A stretch of 9,105 nucleotides of DNA from Atribacterota bacterium (lineage in GTDB: Bacteria > Atribacterota > Phoenicimicrobiia > Phoenicimicrobiales > Phoenicimicrobiaceae). Within the stretch, counting starts at the first letter, position 1. The number at the start of each line of letters is the position of its first letter. Made by a program: the position numbers and the translations under genes. The stretch lies in NCBI GenBank assembly GCA_030599445.1, contig JAUVOA010000048.1, forward strand, positions 1 to 9,105, written 5' to 3'. Below are positions 6,979 to 9,105 of the stretch, piece by piece. A model generated the notes under the pieces. That model had not been told where the DNA came from, did no database searches, and worked only from the letters and a program-made list of their open reading frames with translations.

Positions 6979-7037
6979 AGAGTAAATAATAATCAAAATC
7001 GTATACTCTACCTATTTTTTTAAAAAAAGATTTTTTT
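6979..7037 (+). other. Weak inverted repeat and A/T tract between the pyrD region and the IclR gene
   Basis: AGAGTA (6979-6984) and TACTCT (7004-7009) can pair across a 19-nt loop. They are followed by T7 (7015-7021), A7 (7022-7028), GA and T7 (7031-7037). This could end transcription of the pyrK-pyrD unit and/or act as curved or UP-like DNA upstream of the IclR promoter. The stem is short, so the terminator reading is tentative. Confidence 0.3.
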
Positions 7038-7049
7038 AGAAGTATATAG

Positions 7050-7055
7050 TATAAT
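7050..7055 (+). promoter_or_regulatory. Candidate -10 box of the IclR gene
   Basis: A perfect TATAAT sits here, with the A/T tract at 7015-7037 just upstream. No convincing -35 hexamer is visible. Transcription would begin near 7062, after the first in-frame ATG at 7060, which supports the later start at 7120 and a leader of about 58 nt. Confidence 0.4.
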
Positions 7056-7119
7056 TAATATGTTTGAAAGTGGAATATATTTTTATAATATAGAACAGTA
7101 TAAAAAGAAAGGAGATTAT

Positions 7120-7887
7120 ATGAAATCATTAAAAAAAATAATAGATATTTTGGATTATTTAAGTGAAGCAGAGAGAGATATGGGAGTAACAGAACTGAGT
7201 GTAAAATTGAATTTGCCCAAGAGTACAGTTTATAGAATACTAAAAGATTTATTAGAATATTCTATGGTTGAACAAGAAAAGGATACCTCTAGGTATAGAA
7301 TTGGGTTACGTTTACTTAAATATTCAAATTCACTTTTAAGGTCTTTTGATCTCAGGCAAATTGCTAAACCTGTTTTGAAAAAGGTTTGTAATGAAACTGG
7401 AGAAAATACTTTGTTAACTGTGTGGAAAAATGACCAGGGGTTTTGTATAGATTCAATTTTTTCTAGTCAAAGTATAAATGTTAGTCTTTTTGTTGAAATA
7501 GGTCGGGAAATGCCTTGTCATTGTACTGCCGGTTCAAAAATAATTTTGGCTAATCAATCCCTAGAAGATATCCAGAGAATTATTAATAAAAAACATTTTT
7601 TAAAATATACCCCTAATACGATTGTAGATCCTAAAAAATTGATAAAACATTTACTCGAAATCAAAGATAAAAATTATGCAATTTGCGATGAAGAACTTCA
7701 ACAAGGAATAAAAGCAATTGCTGCTCCCATAAAAAATATTAATGGAAAAACAATAGCAAGTATTGCCATAGCAGGGTTAGCCCAAAGAATGACTTCAAAA
7801 AATATGAGGAAACTTATTAAACTCGTTACCGATGCAGGTAAAGAAATATCTAAAAGGTTAGGATATAATAAATTTATTGAAAAATAA
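7120..7887 (+). CDS. IclR-family transcriptional regulator
   Basis: This 255-residue DNA-binding regulator has an N-terminal winged helix-turn-helix (about residues 5-60; recognition region MGVTELSVKLNLPKSTVYRI at 21-40) and a C-terminal effector-binding domain (about 75-250). The latter includes the HCTAGSK segment (134-140) and the family signature GIKAIAAPI (196-204). The start is placed at the ATG at 7120, not the in-frame ATG at 7060, because AAAGGAG (7108-7114) lies 5 nt before 7120 and the usual IclR N-terminus begins there; the extra 20 residues would be unlike the family. IclR proteins usually sense a small metabolite and control adjacent catabolic genes. The likely targets are the pyrK/pyrD-like pair upstream or the region as a whole, inferred from position. 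It is very AT-rich and has its own candidate promoter. Confidence 0.88.
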   Translation: MKSLKKIIDILDYLSEAERDMGVTELSVKLNLPKSTVYRILKDLLEYSMVEQEKDTSRYRIGLRLLKYSNSLLRSFDLRQIAKPVLKKVCNETGENTLLTVWKNDQGFCIDSIFSSQSINVSLFVEIGREMPCHCTAGSKIILANQSLEDIQRIINKKHFLKYTPNTIVDPKKLIKHLLEIKDKNYAICDEELQQGIKAIAAPIKNINGKTIASIAIAGLAQRMTSKNMRKLIKLVTDAGKEISKRLGYNKFIEK

Positions 7888-8095
7888 AATTAATGGAAAT
7901 TATTTTATTTGATTAAAAAATTTTTATCAATAGAGAGATTTGTGCATTTATTCAAAATGATCAGATGATAATTAAAATTGATAAGTTCTAAGATTATTAA
8001 CTAAAGATTAATTATAAATAATTATTATCTATTATTTGTATTACTTTTAAGTGGTGTTTACATATTTATCTCTTTCCTATAGAAAATAATACTAT
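7888..8095. other. AT-rich intergenic stretch, no recognisable gene
   Basis: Neither strand shows a coding-like frame or a strong hairpin here. The part near 8040-8095 follows the stop of the decayed transposase on the minus strand and may contain the outer end of that element, but I cannot identify a terminal inverted repeat. Confidence 0.5.
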
Positions 8096-8278
8096 CTATC
8101 GACTTTCAAGTAAAGTATATTGTCGCAAACTATCTAAAAATATTTCATAAATTATCTTACCTTTAATCTGTACCCCTGATTCGTTCTTTTTAAAATTTTA
8201 ATAATAGATAAACTTATCCAGATCATCTTGCAGCTCAGCAAGAGAGGAATAAACTTTCTTAATGAACTGCCCCCCTTC
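8096..8278 (-). pseudogene. Decayed IS481-type transposase C-terminus
   Basis: Read on the minus strand, the DNA encodes VYSSLAELQDDLDKFIYY, then NFK, then (one frame over) RTNQGYRLK, then GKIIYEIFLDS, ending at TAG 8098-8096. This is the characteristic tail of integrase-core (DDE) transposases of the IS481 type, where helix SLEELQKDLDxFxxYYN precedes a RTHQGYRL-like motif and a PYExF segment. It is broken: a TAA at 8200-8198 replaces the expected third Tyr, an extra A in the run near 8188 shifts the frame, and a lost G near 8161 restores it. The catalytic DDE part and the HTH are missing. It abuts the truncated transketolase relic, so the element or a deletion from it probably caused that truncation. 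The related IS3 integrase group is the main alternative. Confidence 0.75.
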
Positions 8279-8323
8279 ACTAGACACATTTATTTAAAAA
8301 ATCATAGTACTTTTGAAATTTGA

Positions 8324-8698
8324 ACCTGTGGTCCGATGGTCGCTGAGGCGATGAGAGCGGCCTATATCTTAAAAGAGGAATATAATCTTAAAAGCAGGAT
8401 CTTAAATATACATACCCTAAAACCGATTGATAAGAAAGCTATTATAAAAGCAGCCGAAGAAACCAATATAATAATTTCTTGCGAGGAACATCAGGTAGGT
8501 GGTTTCGGAAACATTATATCTGGAGTGATAGCTCAAAATAAAAAGTATTCCACTCCCTTGCAAATGGATATGATCGGAGTAGAAGATAGATTTGGTGAAT
8601 CCGGAGCTCCCTGGGAGTTAACTAAAGTATTTGGTCTTACAGCAGAAGATATCGCAAAGAGAGCGAAAGAATTATATAATAAGAAAATAGATGAATAA
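8324..8698 (+). pseudogene. 5'-truncated transketolase C-terminal subunit (C-terminal domain only)
   Basis: From 8324 the frame gives about 124 residues of the transketolase C-terminal domain. Landmarks are CGPMVAEAM, NIHTLKPIDKKAI, CEEHQVGGFG and DRFGESGAPWEL, followed by GLTAEDIAK before the TAA at 8696-8698. This is the standard end of the split transketolase C-subunit (normally about 310 residues). The pyrimidine-binding domain is missing. A TGA lies immediately upstream in frame (8321-8323), and the first ATG (8336) lacks a ribosome site, so this is a relic. The join with foreign sequence is close to 8324, 46 bp from the transposase relic. In an intact copy the protein would act in the non-oxidative pentose phosphate pathway with an N-subunit, which is absent here. 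Confidence 0.82.
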
Positions 8699-8724
8699 AA
8701 TAATAACTAAAGCTACATGAGGAA

Positions 8725-8746
8725 AGGATCGGTTGAATCCGATCCT
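8725..8746. terminator. Hairpin after the transketolase relic, possible terminator
   Basis: AGGATCGG (8725-8732), the loop TTGAAT, and CCGATCCT (8739-8746) make a perfect 8-bp GC-containing stem 26 bp after the transketolase stop. No T-run follows directly; only loosely T-rich DNA occurs from about 8760. It is likely the surviving terminator of the transketolase gene, though non-canonical. Confidence 0.45.
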
Positions 8747-8850
8747 CTACGAAAACTAATTATTTCTCTTTACTTTTATCTTCATATCATATTGTTTCCA
8801 ATTATTTCTAAAAATATTTGAAACTTATTAAACAAGAAAGGGATATTTAA

Positions 8851-9105
8851 ATGTTTAAAAATGCTATCGTAAGAAAACCAGGTCATTCATTGGTAAATGG
8901 CATAACATCAGCTCCTGAGTTGGGAAAACCGGAATATAGAATAGCTATAAAACAACATGATGATTACATCGAGGCTTTAAAATTTTGTGGAGTTGAAGTA
9001 ACTATATTGCAGGCAGATGAAAGATTTCCCGATTCTTGCTTTGTTGAAGATATGGCAGTTTGTACAAAAAAATTTGCAATGATAGCAAAACCGGGAGCAC
9101 CATCA
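8851..9105 (+). CDS. Dimethylargininase (DDAH)-type amidinohydrolase, N-terminal part
   Basis: The 85 visible residues continue past the window edge. They match the N-terminus of the dimethylarginine dimethylaminohydrolase family of the guanidino-group modifying superfamily, which hydrolyses methylated arginines (or related guanidino/ureido compounds) to citrulline and an amine. Visible signs are the first strand FKNAIVRKPG (2-11), a following helix around residues 32-46, and the substrate/catalytic motif FPDSCFVEDMAV (59-70) with Asp61, Glu66 and Asp67. The catalytic His and Cys lie beyond the window. The ATG has AAAGGGA at 8837-8843, 7 nt upstream. It is separated from the transketolase relic by a hairpin, so it is probably its own unit. 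Other amidinohydrolases such as citrullinase-like relatives remain possible. Confidence 0.8.
   Translation, partial: MFKNAIVRKPGHSLVNGITSAPELGKPEYRIAIKQHDDYIEALKFCGVEVTILQADERFPDSCFVEDMAVCTKKFAMIAKPGAPS

Noticed and set aside
7060..7119. Upstream in-frame ATG of the IclR gene at 7060
   Set aside because: It lacks a ribosome site, lies at about the predicted transcription start, and would add 20 residues unlike the family; the ATG at 7120 has AAAGGAG.
8042..8314. Direct repeat TACTTTT on both sides of the transposase relic, as possible target-site duplication
   Set aside because: Seven bases of AT-rich sequence recur easily by chance, and no terminal inverted repeats are visible next to them.
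1..9105. CRISPR array, tRNA, rRNA or riboswitch
   Set aside because: No regularly spaced repeats, cloverleaf-like segments or conserved riboswitch cores were seen in the gaps.

Overview
This is an AT-rich, gene-dense stretch of a bacterial chromosome. Strong GGAGG-type ribosome sites precede both ATG and TTG starts. The PyrK/PyrD-type (NAD-linked, anaerobe-style) oxidoreductase pair, the short GTP-type PEP carboxykinase resembling archaeal/Thermococcales enzymes, and a split-transketolase tail all fit a deep-branching or Firmicutes-like anaerobe. Atribacterota would be a reasonable guess, but this is inference and no rRNA or other marker is present.

Layout, all + strand unless stated. (1) 46-4176: an Asp/Glu/hydantoin-racemase family enzyme, then an allantoinase/hydantoinase-type cyclic amidohydrolase, then a GTP-type PEP carboxykinase 53 bp later. 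(2) 4177-5099: a decayed zone. It holds a minus-strand reading frame with no start codon (4236-4505, unrecognised) and the C-terminal third of an SsnA/chlorohydrolase-type amidohydrolase (4504-4956). (3) 5100-6811: a PyrK-like flavin/[2Fe-2S] subunit and a PyrD-like flavoprotein overlapping by one base (TAATG). (4) 6799-6951: the C-terminal tail of a class V (serine/alanine-glyoxylate, PucG-like) aminotransferase, joined directly to the end of the pyrD-like gene. (5) 7120-7887: an IclR-family regulator with its own candidate -10 box. (6) 8096-8698: a decayed IS481-type transposase tail on the minus strand, back to back with a 5'-truncated transketolase C-terminal domain. (7) 8851-9105: the start of a dimethylargininase-type (DDAH) gene, cut by the window edge.

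The intact genes suggest a nitrogen/carbon module acting on cyclic ureides such as hydantoins, allantoin or dihydropyrimidines. A racemase would interconvert enantiomers, a cyclic amidohydrolase would open the ring, a PyrD/PyrK-like complex would do redox chemistry on a related ring, and an IclR repressor is typical of such catabolic loci. The PyrD-like protein has lost several canonical orotate-contacting residues, and the DHOase/allantoinase-like protein lacks the Asn signature of dihydroorotases, so neither should simply be labelled as pyrimidine biosynthesis. The substrate is unknown.

The second half of the window is also unusually rich in gene relics. At least three are 3' ends of + strand genes, and one is a transposase tail with a stop and two compensating frameshifts. 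This points to a region under repeated deletion or insertion, or possibly to assembly joins that should be excluded.
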